This document shows positions 12,551 through 24,397 of a DNA stretch of 64,000 nucleotides, in pieces. A program made the translations under genes and the position numbers. A model generated the notes under the pieces. The model saw nothing but the letters and a program-made list of their open reading frames with translations. It was not told the origin of the DNA and did not search any database. Numbering within the stretch: position 1 is the stretch's first letter; every line of letters starts with the position of its first letter. Source of the DNA: Endocalyx cinctus (taxonomy: Eukaryota > Ascomycota > Sordariomycetes > Amphisphaeriales > Apiosporaceae). The stretch is taken from positions 3,250,441-3,314,440 of the forward strand of contig BCKC01000001.1 in assembly GCA_001600455.1 (NCBI GenBank), in the 5' to 3' direction.

Positions 12551-13173
12551 GAGGGGATCACTACCAAGGTGGTTTGATTTCGAGGCACTCACTGGTTGCG
12601 GGCCCAAGATTCTTCTTCTGCTTATATTTGAGAGCCGAAGAAGTTAAATCGAGGTCAAATAAGGAAATCAATGGGCCGATAGCCCCGCATCACCTATTCA
12701 ATTCCATTTGGCCAAGGGAGCTGATAGAAAGAAGAACAGGGGGGGCGGAAAAACCAAGACAAAGCAAGACCTTGCGGACCGGAGCCTTGCGAACCAATTT
12801 TTTTTGTTTTTTTTTTTAATTTTTTAATTCCTATCCAAGCCTCTGAAGTACTCAACTAACTTCCGAAGTTAGCGCGACGCCATTAACTAATCAATATTCA
12901 ATTATCCTCGAAAACACCTACGAAACCTACCTATCAATATTTTCCTGGATACCAACTCTTTCTCATCGCCATTTAAATTTTTCATCCAGCATTAGGTTCG
13001 AATATCATATTAATCCAGAAACGCTATCAATGCACGTGGGGAGGGGAACAGAAAGAAGTAAAGGGAAAAAATTACATTGCTGAGGCTGTTGCGAGGTGGC
13101 CTAGGTAACCCCCATGTCTCGGCGACATAATTTTGCCGCTTCTGTTCGCTCTGGCTATCGCTGAATCCTACCA

Positions 13174-16100
13174 ATGACTGTCAACACCATGGACTTGGAC
13201 TTGGTTACACGTCAAGATCCTCCTGGCTCATTTTCGCCATCATCAAATTTGAACGAATCTTTTCGATCATCCCATAATCTACGAGATGTTGATATGAGAG
13301 GTGATCAAAGAAATAACGCCAGCGACGGGTTTGACGACCGAGGAAGACGTGATATGCATCGCCCATTTTCTACTGCTGATGCACATTCCGCATTCCGGTC
13401 TTCATCGCCGGCATCCCGCAATAGAGATAGAATTAGACGCGACGACGCGGCTTTGGATTATGATGACGCAATCAAGCCCGATTCAAGTTCTCCCGGACAA
13501 TTTCGAGAGGAACGAAGAGATTTTCGCCGCGAAGTGCGTGATATTCCAGATCGACCTGCTCGAGATGATAAGATGGATCTAGATTATCGAAATGTGCCTT
13601 CTTCTCCTAGGCACGGGTCTAGATCTCACAACCGTGGAGGTCATCCTGGAAGAGGTCGTTCCTTCTCTCCGTCGTCGCGTAAACGACGAAGGAGTAGGAG
13701 TCCTCCACCGTTTCCACAATCTCGACCAAAGAAATCCCGACGCGAACGCGAACGTGACCGCCGACGAAGAGCTGAAAGAGCTGACCGATTAGAACGAGAG
13801 CGACGTGGACGTGAGCGAGATTGGGAGAGACAACGCGATAATTCTAAGGGCCCTGTCTCTTTACCCCTAGATCACCAGGCGTCCCCTTCTCGACGACGAT
13901 CTCCCTCCCTGCAATACGACGACCCTCGTTACCGTCACTCCGATCGAACCGATCCTCTCGAACCTCTTCGACGAGGCCATCATAGCCGCTCTCCTCTACG
14001 GGACGGTGGATTCGGACGAGGCCCGCCTCCATCTCGGGTACATATGGAATCAGGTATGCGAGAGCGTAGTCGGTCTCCGAGACCAAACTCTCGACGATCA
14101 TCTTTTTCTCATACCCATTCGCCATCACGGTCAATCACTCGCCCACGACCCGGCTCCCCTGATGTGCCGCTGCATTCTCGACGATCATCTCCATCGTTTG
14201 ATATGTCAAGAACTCATCTTCCACCTCTATCCCCAAAGAGACGCGGAACTCGTGGCGGCTCACGTAAAAAGGGCAAACACCGTGATGACCCGCGTTTTCC
14301 ACCAGGCGGCAGGTTGGCGTCGGGGGCAAATAGCATCGAAGTTAACATATCTAGACGTGATCGTCGGGGCAGCTTCAATGGTCAAATGCCGCCCACTCAT
14401 CCTCGACATGCTCAATCACCCCCGCCGGCTAACTCCGGGTCATCATTCCATGGTTCACCAAATTCTCGGTCACCTTACAGCAGCAACAGAGCTGATAGAT
14501 CTGGTCAACACCAATATTCCCCCAATGAATATGGGTGAGTAGTGATATATCTGCCTTACTGCCTAGTGCCCACGAAACTAACGTTCTATACAGCCAACAT
14601 CGTTTACAACACTCCAATCCAAGTCAAGGACCACCAACCGGACCGTCTGGGCCTCGCGCCTTAAGTCAATCACCACCGCCGCCGCCGCCTACTGGACCTG
14701 CGTCCCAATCCCACCCTCGGGGATTTTCAAGAAGCGGCTTTAGGGGTGGTTTCAATACTTCGCGAGGTGGCGTGCATGGTGGTTTTACTAGTAGCGCACA
14801 GCCAAGTACCAATGATGTGCAAGATTTTATCAGTCGGCATTCCAGCCCATCTGACAAAAATACGATAATGGAACACAGTCCACAGGATGCAAGATCAAAC
14901 CAATCAAAGGAAGATAGAAGAGAAGATGACTATCCGCCTGGTCCAACCGAGGATGCCCAAGCCCAAGAATTGCAGCCCGAAACGATGGAAAACGATCAAA
15001 TACCGCCGCCTCGGCCGCCGTCTACAGCCCCAACCGGGCCCGCGAGTTCTAAATTTAGTTTTGCCTTCAAGGCAACAAACAAAGCGCCTGTCGCCACGCC
15101 GAAGCCCGAGATCTCACAGAAGTTTAGCGCTGCTCCCAAGAAAGATACGCACCCCATTAGTGATCGAGATCGCGATCTGCCAAAGGATACGCCTCGTGAA
15201 CCCGCTTCCGCTAGAGCTAGAGCAGAGCATCACCGGCAACCCCCGCCACAGCAACCACGCACGCGTATTGTCAAGAGAGTCATCAGGAAACTCAAAGTCA
15301 AGCCGGAGCTGCCACCTGATTTTGCCAAGTCAGACTCCGTCTTCTTCAGAAAACCAGGTAATGAATCTGTCATAGGTTCGGGCACGTATGGCAAAGTTTT
15401 CAAAGGTGTGCACGTATACACCGGAAAATTGGTTGCCTTGAAGAAGATTCGTATGGAGGGAGAGCGTGACGGGTTCCCTGTCACAGCTGTACGAGAGATC
15501 AAGCTCCTACAATCATTGAAACATACCAATATTGTGAACCTTCAAGAAGTCATGGTGGAGAAGAACGACTGTTATATGGTATTTGAGTATCTTTCCCATG
15601 ATCTCACGGGGCTATTAAACCATCCGTCTTACAAACTTGACCCAGCTCAAAAGAAACATCTAGCTCTGCAACTCTTCCAAGGACTTGATTACCTTCATTC
15701 GCGTGGCGTGTTACATCGCGACATTAAGGCGGCCAATATACTTGTCAGTAACGATGGAATTTTAAAACTTGCCGATTTCGGTCTTGCTCGCTTCTACGCC
15801 AAACGTCATCAATTAGACTATACAAACCGAGTTATTACTATATGGTACCGTTCTCCGGAGCTATTACTAGGGGAGACGCAGTATGGTGCAGCAGTCGATG
15901 TATGGAGTGCCGCGTGTGTTATGGTGGAAATATTTACGCGACACGCTATCTTTCCCGGTGATGGGGGGGAAATCAGTCAACTAGAGAAGATTTATAATAT
16001 TCTCGGTACGCCGAGCAGGACTGAATGGCCTGGCCTTATTGACATGCCGTGGTTTGAGTTACTAAGGCCGGGGTATCGGAAACCTAACGTGTTTGCCGAG

Positions 16101-16514
16101 AAGTACAAAGAACGAGTACCCGCCGCTGCTTTCGATCTACTCGCGGCTATGTTCCAATACGATCCCGCAAAACGACCTTCTGCAACTGAAGTATTAGGAC
16201 ATCCCTATTTCACGACGGAAAACCCACCGCCGAGACAAGCAGTAGAGTATGTTATATTTTTCCCCCTCCTCGATCACATATAATCGCTAACCAGTTTCCA
16301 TAGACTCAAGGACATCCAAGGTGATTGGCATGAGTTTGAATCAAAGGCGTTGCGTCGCGAAAAGGAGAAACAGGAACGAGAGGCTCGGCGGGCAGCCGCG
16401 AGTACTAAGGATGCCAGTCGAAGGGAAAATGATAAGAAACGGGCGCCCGCGTCTAATGAGGTTCAAAGGGATTCAAAACGCCCACACATGGAAGGACAGA
16501 GCAACCCAGCTTGA
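13174..16514 (+). CDS. CTK1: CTD kinase catalytic subunit, CTK1/CDK12-type cyclin-dependent kinase with SR-like N-terminus
   Basis: The kinase is predicted to phosphorylate Ser2 of the RNA polymerase II C-terminal repeat in the nucleus with a cyclin-K-like partner. Exons 13174-14534, 14594-16246 and 16304-16514 give 1074 residues. An in-frame TGA at 13162 supports this start. Residues 1-700 are low complexity: Arg/Ser and Arg/Glu-rich (RKRRRSRSPPP near 169, then many RERER repeats), followed by Pro/Gly/Gln-rich sequence. The kinase domain covers about 705-1000: GSGTYGKVF, VALKKI, PVTAVRE in place of PSTAIRE, HRDIKAAN, DFGLARF, activation-loop Thr in YTNRVIT, and WYRSPELL with Ser where most CDKs have Pro. 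The tail DWHEFESKALRREK after the last intron is typical of fungal Ctk1. BUR1/CDK9 is the main alternative, less likely given the SR-rich extension and this tail. Confidence 0.9.
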
Positions 16515-17181
16515 GCATGCCCTTTACCTCTGTTCTAATATTGTAGCGACTAGTTGGGCGTTACGGAAGGGTGTTACATGGGACCGTGTAGATTTGAGGA
16601 CGAGGAATCCCGATGCCATGAATTTTACCTTGGCGCGCTTATACGCTATGAAATAATATCAACGTCATTATATCTCGAAGAATTTGAAGTTTCAATTCAG
16701 CAACGGCGGCATGAGTACGTATAGTTGCATGAATGAAGAGTACGGCAGTACCATAAGACAGGTGCGATATATGCGTATGTACTACACTAAGCTTTCGACG
16801 CGACACGATGGAGAGCTCGCGAGTATTGAAGTTTGTCAAGTGGGCCGTGAAAAAAAGGCAGAGGACGTTCAGGGGTATATTGACCCTGCAGTTCTCCCGT
16901 CGTTATTTAATATTCGTAAAAAGCGTCATGTATAGCCAATTCTAGTCGGTCCTTTTCTTATTATGATTTTTGGACATGCCCAAATTATAGAAATTATAAA
17001 GCAATCGGTTGAACTTGCTACTATATTTCTCGCCTGATGATTTGTGGTCATATTATCATGAGATATAGCCGCTAAACCCAGGTATTCAGAGTATTACGTA
17101 TTATTATTTTTTGTCTCGCTTTTAAGCGCTTGTCATTGGTACTAAAGAAGCAGTAATAGTATGTACAAAGCATACTCAAAG
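16515..17181. other. Convergent intergenic spacer
   Basis: 667 bp between the 3' ends of the kinase gene and the dolichyldiphosphatase gene. It is AT-rich with no coding signal and presumably holds both 3' UTRs. Confidence 0.6.
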
Positions 17182-18068
17182 CTATTTTGATTTTTTCTCC
17201 TGGGAATTTTCTAAAGCTACCATCTTGTCGTTCCACTTCTCCCACCCGGCCTGACATAAGTCTTCTTCGACAACGAGGTCGCGAAATCGCAACCACCGAG
17301 CGACGGGGGTATCGATGGCCCAGGCCAGCAACCCTGACTGTCGCAGTATACTGGTGAAGACGAACCACGCGATAGCGCTGACGGTGCCGGCCGCGCAGCC
17401 AACAATCACCTGCTTCTCGGTGTGGTAGTTCAGGTATACCCTACTCCAGGCGACCGCGGCCGCCATAACTAACCCGATCACGCTCCACAATACCCTCTCG
17501 ACCATGGTCAACGGAGTGTGGTGGTTTCGCTTCTGCCGTGTTCCCTCGGGGGTAGAGGAGGAGGGCGAGGCAGGTTTAGGTCGATGTCGGAGCAGGAGGA
17601 ACAGGGCCATCGAGACGGCGAAGTAGGCGACGAACTGGGCGTGGCTGCTCGGCATGCCGTATCCCTTCCCGTTCATCTTCCGCGGCCGCTCCTCCTTGAT
17701 CAGCCGCTTCAGGGCGAAGTTGAGGGCCTCGCAGGCGAGCTGTCCGGCGAACATGGAGGCTACCTCGACTTCTCTCGTGGACCATATTAACGTCGCGTAG
17801 GCGACGCACAGGCCTTGGGGTATCAGGGCGAGCCAGGCGCATAGGAAGGATATTCGATCTGTGGGATCCTAGAAATTTGGGTTGGGAGCTCGGGGTTAGC
17901 TTTGCGTAAGAAGTAATTTTTAGGTCAGGTGGCGGGCAGGTAAGAAGACAAGATTTACGCAATTGAGATGGCGTGTCTAAGCATTGCAATTGGAATCATT
18001 GAGATCAAACTTACATAGTGAACATGTGTGAGTGACAGGGAGGCAAGAGGGGCTATATCATCCGACAT
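17182..18068 (-). CDS. CAX4: Dolichyldiphosphatase (PAP2 superfamily, Cax4/Cwh8, DOLPP1)
   Basis: The enzyme removes a phosphate from dolichyl diphosphate on the luminal side of the ER and so recycles the lipid carrier for N-glycosylation. Exons 18015-18068 (18 codons) and 17182-17868 give 246 residues, about the family length. Intron 17869-18014 is GT-AG. The PAP2 active-site motifs are in order: KRLIKEERP, PSSHAQF, and SRVYLNYHTEKQVIVG. Hydrophobic helices include the stretch after DPTDRISFLCAWLALIPQG, FVAYFAVSMALFLLL and a later VIGLVMAAAVAWS. The C-terminus is charged (EKKSK). The second exon is strongly G/C-ending in codon third positions. Confidence 0.93.
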
Positions 18069-18836
18069 CTTGGGAGTAAAGCTGTGATGTAATGGTACAC
18101 AACTCGAGGTTACTGGTATGGAGGAGCGTTACATGAAATAATAGGAGGGGAATATGAGGTTATGGATTATGAACTAGGGAATGGATAATACGCTTAAGTA
18201 ACAGCAAATATAAAAGTACATATAAAACTTATATACGTGATATGGTGATAGTTATAGTTATTACTCTTGTTCGAAAATCAAGATCCATGGATATGGGTTA
18301 GTTTGAAATATTCACATGAGCATAGTACGGAGTACCTAATTGAACAAAATGCCAGCTGTCAGTGGGGTTATATATCTTTATCGGACGCTAATCTGGGCTA
18401 TTACCGCCTATCCCTTCAGCTGTTTAGGTTAAGTACTTACCCGTGGACTTGGTTATAATACCAGGTTACCGTACTTATCTCAGCACCAAAATAAAAATTT
18501 CACATAAGACAGAAAGAAGCCAAGCCAAGCTTTAACAAAAAAGACTTCTGTTTGGTTAAAATCGTAACATGTTATGTTATGGTTGTGTATATTAGTGATG
18601 ATTATTTCGGGTGTACACAGTAAGTGAGTTGGTGTACCACAGGCCGCATGCACTAGCTTAAGGCTGGTAATGAAAATACTTGTACATATAGCTGATGTGG
18701 CTTATACTCTAATTGATTACCGATACATCAACAACTTCACTTGCGTATATTCAACTATAAATTCTAGTTTACTTATTCGGTTTCTTTATTCAGTATTCAA
18801 GAATTAAATTCAACATAAAAAACAATCTTTACATAT
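18069..18836. promoter_or_regulatory. Divergent promoter region, dolichyldiphosphatase / HAD protein
   Basis: 768 AT-rich bases lie between two start codons on opposite strands. No gene or clear known element was seen. Confidence 0.45.
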
Positions 18837-19874
18837 ATGCCACGATTCCCGTCTTTGCGCTACGCGCCTCGATATGTAACGAGCCTTCCATCATCATCCC
18901 ACCAGTCACTTCCGCATTTCAATCCATCATTATTTACATGCATTTCAAGACGATCTCAGTCAGGTGTTTCAACACCTGATATGAGTACCGGGGCATCATT
19001 AGACTATACAATTCCTACAGATCAGATAGAGTATATCAGTTCGAGAGACTATAAATATATACAGCAACAATTGAAGCCTGTTCCTTCTCCAGAGGCGCAA
19101 GACCATCTTCCACTTACCAAAGTGCCACACGACATGTCCGCAAATGCGTCTAGTTCACCTGCAGCTCATGCTGCCAAAACCGGTCATGAGAGAAACAAGC
19201 GACAGGCACCATCTGAAGAATCTGGAGGGGTACCAGAACCGACGACGGAATATCTTCGCGTGGCCGAAGTAGTAGCCCCCAATTTGCAATTGCAGTATCC
19301 ACGTAAAATCCTAGTTGTCATCGACCTCAACGGAACGTTGCTGTTTCGACCTAACAAGCGGAACCCGACCGGATTCATCGAGCGCGATCACGCCAAGACA
19401 TTTCTATCCTATTGTATCGATACCTTCGTCGTCGCCATCTGGTCGTCGGCTCGGCCCGAGAACGTGAATAGGATGCTCAAACAACTCATCACTCCCGAGC
19501 AACGACAGAAGGTGGTGGCGGTATGGTCTCGTGATAAGTTTGGTTTGTCGCGTAGGGATTACAACCAGAAAGTCATGTGTTACAAGCGGTTATCCAAGCT
19601 CTGGACCGAACCGGCCGTTGCTCGTATGCATCCGAATTCACATAAAGGCGAGACCTGGAGCCAGGCGGATACGGTCCTGATAGACGACTCGGTGGAGAAG
19701 GCCAGGTCAGAACCTTTCAATCTCATACCAGTTCCTGAATTCGAAGGCCAAAAAGAGCCGTCTGAAGTCCTACCTCGGGTCCACGATTATATCAACAAGT
19801 GTAGCCAGATGGCTAATATCAGCGCCTTCGTTCGTGCGAATCCCTTCAAACTTGATGCCGATCAAGTGATTTGA
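18837..19874 (+). CDS. FCP1-homology (NIF, HAD-like) domain protein with DLNGT motif
   Basis: A single-exon gene of 345 residues. The first 150 residues are low complexity and may include a targeting sequence (MPRFPSLRYAPRYV is basic and aromatic). An FCP1/SCP-like HAD domain follows at about 155-330: VVIDLNGTLLFRPNKR at 160-175, AIWSSARPENVNRML, VWSRDKFGL and VLIDDSVEKA near 280. Family members with phosphatase activity use DxDGT; here the second Asp is Asn (residue 165), so the general acid/base is missing and activity may be lost or altered. The first, nucleophilic Asp is kept. DLNG variants occur in related eukaryotic proteins, so this may be a stable subfamily. The substrate and cell location are unknown. 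Confidence 0.85.
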   Translation: MPRFPSLRYAPRYVTSLPSSSHQSLPHFNPSLFTCISRRSQSGVSTPDMSTGASLDYTIPTDQIEYISSRDYKYIQQQLKPVPSPEAQDHLPLTKVPHDMSANASSSPAAHAAKTGHERNKRQAPSEESGGVPEPTTEYLRVAEVVAPNLQLQYPRKILVVIDLNGTLLFRPNKRNPTGFIERDHAKTFLSYCIDTFVVAIWSSARPENVNRMLKQLITPEQRQKVVAVWSRDKFGLSRRDYNQKVMCYKRLSKLWTEPAVARMHPNSHKGETWSQADTVLIDDSVEKARSEPFNLIPVPEFEGQKEPSEVLPRVHDYINKCSQMANISAFVRANPFKLDADQVI

Positions 19875-20863
19875 CGATAACGAACCCGATCGCGAATTGT
19901 CAAGACTTTTTTTTAATCGATACCGTACCAAAAATCGGTTATTTGTGCGGCGGCTTTATTCAGCTATGAATCGATGAGTTACTTTACTGATTTGCTATAA
20001 ACCCACCAACCAATAATTTGCCAAAGCTAGCTTGGCCGGATAAAAGAAAAGAAAGCTTCAAACTTTGAAAATAGAGAGAAGAAGCGCTGATTATACAGTC
20101 ACAGTCACAGTTTTATCATATACTATAATAGGTAGCATTAGGTTCCGTTCCTACTTGCAATACCTATGCTTACCTGAAGGTAAGAGTTAAAATGGATTAA
20201 TTATTATCAGACTCATTCGTTACCTGACTCCATCTGTGTTTCTGGACTGCAGTATGATAGTGGACCCCTGCTTGAGGTTTTCCCAGGTTAGAATAGTCTT
20301 CTATCGGGCAGGATTACCTAGCTGCCTAGTACATAGTAAACGGTGAAGAGTCATCGCTAAGTAATCAAAAGAGAAGTACATGAATCAGTCTCCGATGGAT
20401 TGATTACGTTGGTTCATCGATAAAATATAGTAGAGTATTTAGTGATCCCTCCACGCCACAACATCGTAACCGTTGATTAACCTAGTTCGTAATATGCATG
20501 CAATATATTTATCTACTTAAATCATCTCTTTTTACGGAGTTACTAGAAACAAAGATTATTGTGAACGACAAAAGACTATTGTTTGGTCTGGATTTTATCA
20601 TTTTAACCCTTCAGCCCTGATATTCAGATACCTCATCTTGACCTCTAAAAATAGACCCAATGTCAAAATTAGTAGATATCGATTAAAGAAGACAAGAAGC
20701 TTCACTTTCTTACGTCTTTCATCTACTATGATTCAAACATCTTACATAGCGATGCTCCTCTTCCCCTCTCTACTTCATAGGAACCATTTATCCCATACGG
20801 TCCGATAGCTTTTAATCTTTTTTTTTATCGTCTCATTAATAACTCATCTAATCATATATCAAT
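19875..20863. other. Intergenic spacer with CT-rich stretch before the RBR ligase gene
   Basis: 989 bp between two genes on the plus strand. It is AT-rich, with a CT-rich block at about 20745-20775 and a T run at 20819-20826 close to the next start, consistent with a promoter. No gene was seen. Confidence 0.55.
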
Positions 20864-23234
20864 ATGGATGACGATGGCGGTCGTGAGGTTGAGTTGTCGA
20901 CCATACAATGCATATATCCCGAATTAGTAATCGACGAAAAAGACCCTAATACAGCCATCATTGATCTTCCCGTCACTTTAGAAAAACCCTTGACGGTTTC
21001 CTTTCCCGCCGTCACTGAGGCGGCGCGGCCATCGGCGTCATCGTCGTCAACCCAAGCCCCACCCGTCGCGCCGGTGGAGACCCAGGCTTTATCCAACTTG
21101 CCGGCTTTGCAAGTACGTATCACCCTACCGGACGGGTATCCGCTCAAGTCGCCTCCGAAGGCCGTCCTGTCCACGACCCCTCCCTGGCTGTCCGACGATA
21201 TCCTGCGGAAGCTGGAAGGCGACGCCGAGGTGCTGTGGGAAGACGGCGGTCGCGATCAGGTCATATACACGTATATAGACCATCTCTCCCAACGCGCGGG
21301 GAAGGCGTTTGACTTGGTCGACGAAGACGGTACCCTGGAGGTCGGCCCCGAGCATAAGCTCGCCATTCTCGACTACGATATCAAAGCGAAACGACGAGCG
21401 TTCGAGGCGGAAACTTTCGACTGCGGTATTTGTTTAGGTAAGTTTTAATTTTTCTTTCATCTTTGTGTTCTTTTAGTTATTATTCTGTATCATAAATTAA
21501 GTGCGGGCTCTGTACTAACGCGATTTTCTATTAGATCCAAAGAAAGGCCTTGTCTGTCACAAGATGCTTGACTGCGGTCACGTCTTCTGCGTCCAGTGCT
21601 TACAAGACTTTTACAACAATGCCATCACGGAGGGAGATATCGCCTCGGTTCAGTGTCTAGAGCCGAACTGTGCCAAGAAGCGGGAAGAGGCTACGCAAGG
21701 GTCTGCTAGAAGAAAAAGACAAAAGGTCTCCATCAGTCCCAGCGAGCTCCTACAGATTCCTCTAGAGCAAGATATAGTTCGCCGCTACGTTAATCTGAAG
21801 CATAAGGCGGAGCTTGAATCGGACAAGAACACGGTATATTGCCCGAGGTCTTGGTGTCAAGGTGCTTCACGGTCCAAGAAGTACAAGAAGCCGGAAGGTC
21901 TCGAATTCGCCGAAGCCTCCGAGGACGAATCGGACACGGAAGCCGCGCCCGAAGCAGCTACCGAAGAAAACAAGGGGAAACAGAACGTCGATGAATCCAG
22001 GAAGGACCTATTAGCCATCTGCGAAGACTGCGGTTTCGCCTTTTGCGTTCGGTGCGCTCAATCATGGCATGGCCAGTTCAACCTCTGCCTGCCGAAGGAG
22101 AGAAAGGACGAGATTACCGAAGAAGAGAAGGCATCTCTCGAGTACCTTCGGAGACATACGACGCCGTGCCCGACTTGCGAGGCGCCTTGCCAAAAGACCC
22201 ACGGTTGTAATCATATGCGTTGCTTTAGATGCCAAACGCACTTCTGCTATCTATGCTCTTCCTGGCTTGATCCATCTAATCCTGTAAGTGTTTTTTTTTT
22301 CTTCTTCCCTTTTTGGTCTTGAAACCCTACGTTCTATATCTCTACCTTAAATCCATCAAGCCATATTTGCAAATTTAAAAAAAAAAATTAAAATTTTTAT
22401 TGACGTATTCGCTAACCGAACCCGTAATTCTAGTATAACCATTTCAACAAGGATTCTTCGGGGGAAGTCAACAACTGTTACATGAGATTATGGGACCTCG
22501 AGAATGGTGACGGTGCCGACGTCGGTGCCGAGTTTAACCCTCCCAGGCGTAATAACGCCGTCGAGGGCGCGCAAGCCGCGGGCGGGAATAACCACCCTCC
22601 CAACGCCGCGGTACGAGCTCCGGACGCCGTCCAAGAACCGCCGGAAGCGGCGGCCGATCAGCGAGACGCTCCGCCACCGCTCAACGAGGCGAGAATCGCC
22701 GTCGCGCGAGAGGGCCCTCTCGTTCTTAGGATCGAAGGGAACGCTCCGACGGCGGCAGCCGCTCAAGGAAGAGGGGTAGGAGGAGGAGGGGGAGGAGGAG
22801 ATCGTCCGCGAGGAGCGGCGCAACTTCGGGGAAGGGGGCGTGGGCAAGGGCAAGGACAAGCTCGCGAAGGCAGGGGGCAAGTCCGAGGCCAGAGAGGGGG
22901 GAGAGGTCAGAGGGCGGCCAGAGAGGGTAGAGGCCAAAGGCTGGCTAGGGAAGCAAGAGGTCGAGGGGGCAATCGACAAAACAACTTCAACGGGGCTCAG
23001 GGGCAGCCGAATCAGCCCGCGCATAATAATAATAACAATAACCACCACCACGCTCGTAACGCCCAGGCCCAGATCAGGGTGGGGGAAGAAGGGGAGCCGG
23101 TCCGAGGCGAAAACGAGCTCAACCCGCAGCAGGAGGAATGGGTCCGTCACTTCGTTCAGCTGGCCCTGAACGATCAGGAGGATTGGATAGGGGACGGCGA
23201 TGGTGGTGATGACGATGACGAATGGAACTTGTAG
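20864..23234 (+). CDS. RBR-type E3 ubiquitin ligase (RWD-RING1-IBR-RING2, RNF14/Itt1-like) with Gly/Arg-rich C-terminus
   Basis: The protein transfers ubiquitin through a RING/HECT-hybrid mechanism. Exons 20864-21437, 21535-22283 and 22434-23234 give 707 residues; introns are GT-AG and interrupt RING1 and RING2. An N-terminal RWD domain lies at 1-150 (STIQCIYPEL). RING1 starts near 187 (CGICLDPKKG then LDCGHVFCVQC). The IBR is at about 290-395 with an acidic insert and CEDCGFAFCVRCAQSWHG. RING2 is at about 402-440 (CPTCEAPCQKTHGCNHMRC), with the likely catalytic Cys in THGC near 416. Residues about 550-620 are Gly/Arg-rich with many RGG/RGRG steps, followed by Asn/His-rich and acidic ends. 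RNF14 and Itt1 act at ribosomes and translation factors; the RG tail could bind RNA. The tail is unusual for the family. Confidence 0.93.
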
Positions 23235-24340
23235 TACCACAAGGGTTATTTTTTGTCCAGTCCTTCTTTCTCCGACGTTTGGTCGCCGATAGATAGATAG
23301 GATCGCTTGCAAGCCACTTCCTGACCCAGCAGCCAGCCGACAGGGACGATCTTCCTAATTCGGAAACAGATACCCGCGCAGTACGAGCAAGAGTGTTATT
23401 AAATCGTTTTTTCTTTTTCGGTCGACTTGGAGAGAGCTGATTAAGGCACACATGGAGGCACGAAACCTTGTGGAGAGGGAAGGAGGGTGGGTAACGCAAA
23501 GTTCACCCGTTACATCCCCGGCGGCTTTCGGCAGCTGTCATGGGTGAGAGAGGGAGAGATAGAGACTATGATCTCCAAAAAAAAAAAACAGCCCAAATTT
23601 TGCTGCTTCTTTTTAGGCCACCCCTATCTTACCATGCTCGAGTAATTCGTCAATCAGAGCCTCTTCGAGCAAGCGAGCGATTGACCTTGAGAAAGACCTC
23701 TCTCTTGTCAGAAGGGCAAATGATACGTTGGGTAGTATCCATAGGGGGCAAAAAATACCCCTTAACTAGAACCAAAAGAGCCAGAAATATCCAACAGCAT
23801 CTTCTAAATCTGGGAGTGAGATTTACTTCTCTCTATTTCTCCTATTATTCTTATGACAATAAACCCTCAGCTTCCCAAATCAGTATGAGATTACGCGCAA
23901 TGTTTACTAGGACGAATACCCATAGCAATTTTATATACCTCTAATGACATGATTCTTGACATACACGTGGTTGCTGAGTGGCTAGCTCGCTAGGACGAAC
24001 TACGGTTTTCATTTCATGCACCCAATTTGCCAAGGCCAAAAAAAAAAAGACTATGCGTGTACTGCTCTTCAATACATATTCATCCCCCACGAGGGCGTGA
24101 GCGAAATGAAATGAATTAGATAGGTAATGTTTTTTTTTCCCCTTGTCGAAGGCTGCATATTATCCAACATTGCTTGTTACTACTGGACGTCCGAACCCCC
24201 GAGGCACGTAGGCACGTAGGGCTCCCATTCGAACTTGGAGAAGGAAGCCAAGAATAAGGAATTTTGGGGCGTTCGGGTCTAGACAATTGATACAGGCCGA
24301 CAAGACGATACGAGACAAAATATTACTCTCTTTATTCTCC

Positions 24341-24397
24341 TCCATCCGTCCATCCGTCTGCCTGCCTGCCTGTCCGTCTGTCCATCCGTCTGTCCAG
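24341..24397 (+). repeat. CCGT/CTGC tetranucleotide repeat
   Basis: About 14 imperfect units of CCATCCGT, CTGC and CCGTCTGT type in tandem. A GTAT repeat follows at 24432-24460. Confidence 0.8.

Larger units (their letters stand above)
7887..13173. other. 5.3-kb intergenic region without a supportable gene
   Basis: This spacer lies between the starts of two divergent genes, the membrane protein and the CTK1-type kinase. Bases 7990-8290 are pyrimidine-rich on the minus strand and are probably promoter or leader of the membrane protein gene. The rest is AT-rich with only short open frames that lack recognisable domains or sensible splicing. It contains a 22-nt A run at 11499-11520, paired inverted repeats at 10571-10634 and two hairpins at 12447-12550. 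No tRNA, rRNA or transposon gene was seen. Confidence 0.6.

Noticed and set aside
12544..12819. 91-codon open frame before the kinase gene
   Set aside because: It ends in a T-run-encoded Phe stretch, shows no domain and probably lies in the leader.
7887..13173. Transposon remnant in the 5.3-kb spacer
   Set aside because: No reverse transcriptase, integrase or transposase motif and no long terminal repeats could be found.
22488..23312. 274-codon open frame on the minus strand
   Set aside because: It is antisense to the Gly/Arg-rich exon of the RBR ligase; GC-rich repeats remove stops in the opposite frame and no domain is seen.
23540..23944. 134-codon open frame after the RBR ligase gene
   Set aside because: No family resemblance and low-complexity surroundings; probably 3' flanking DNA.
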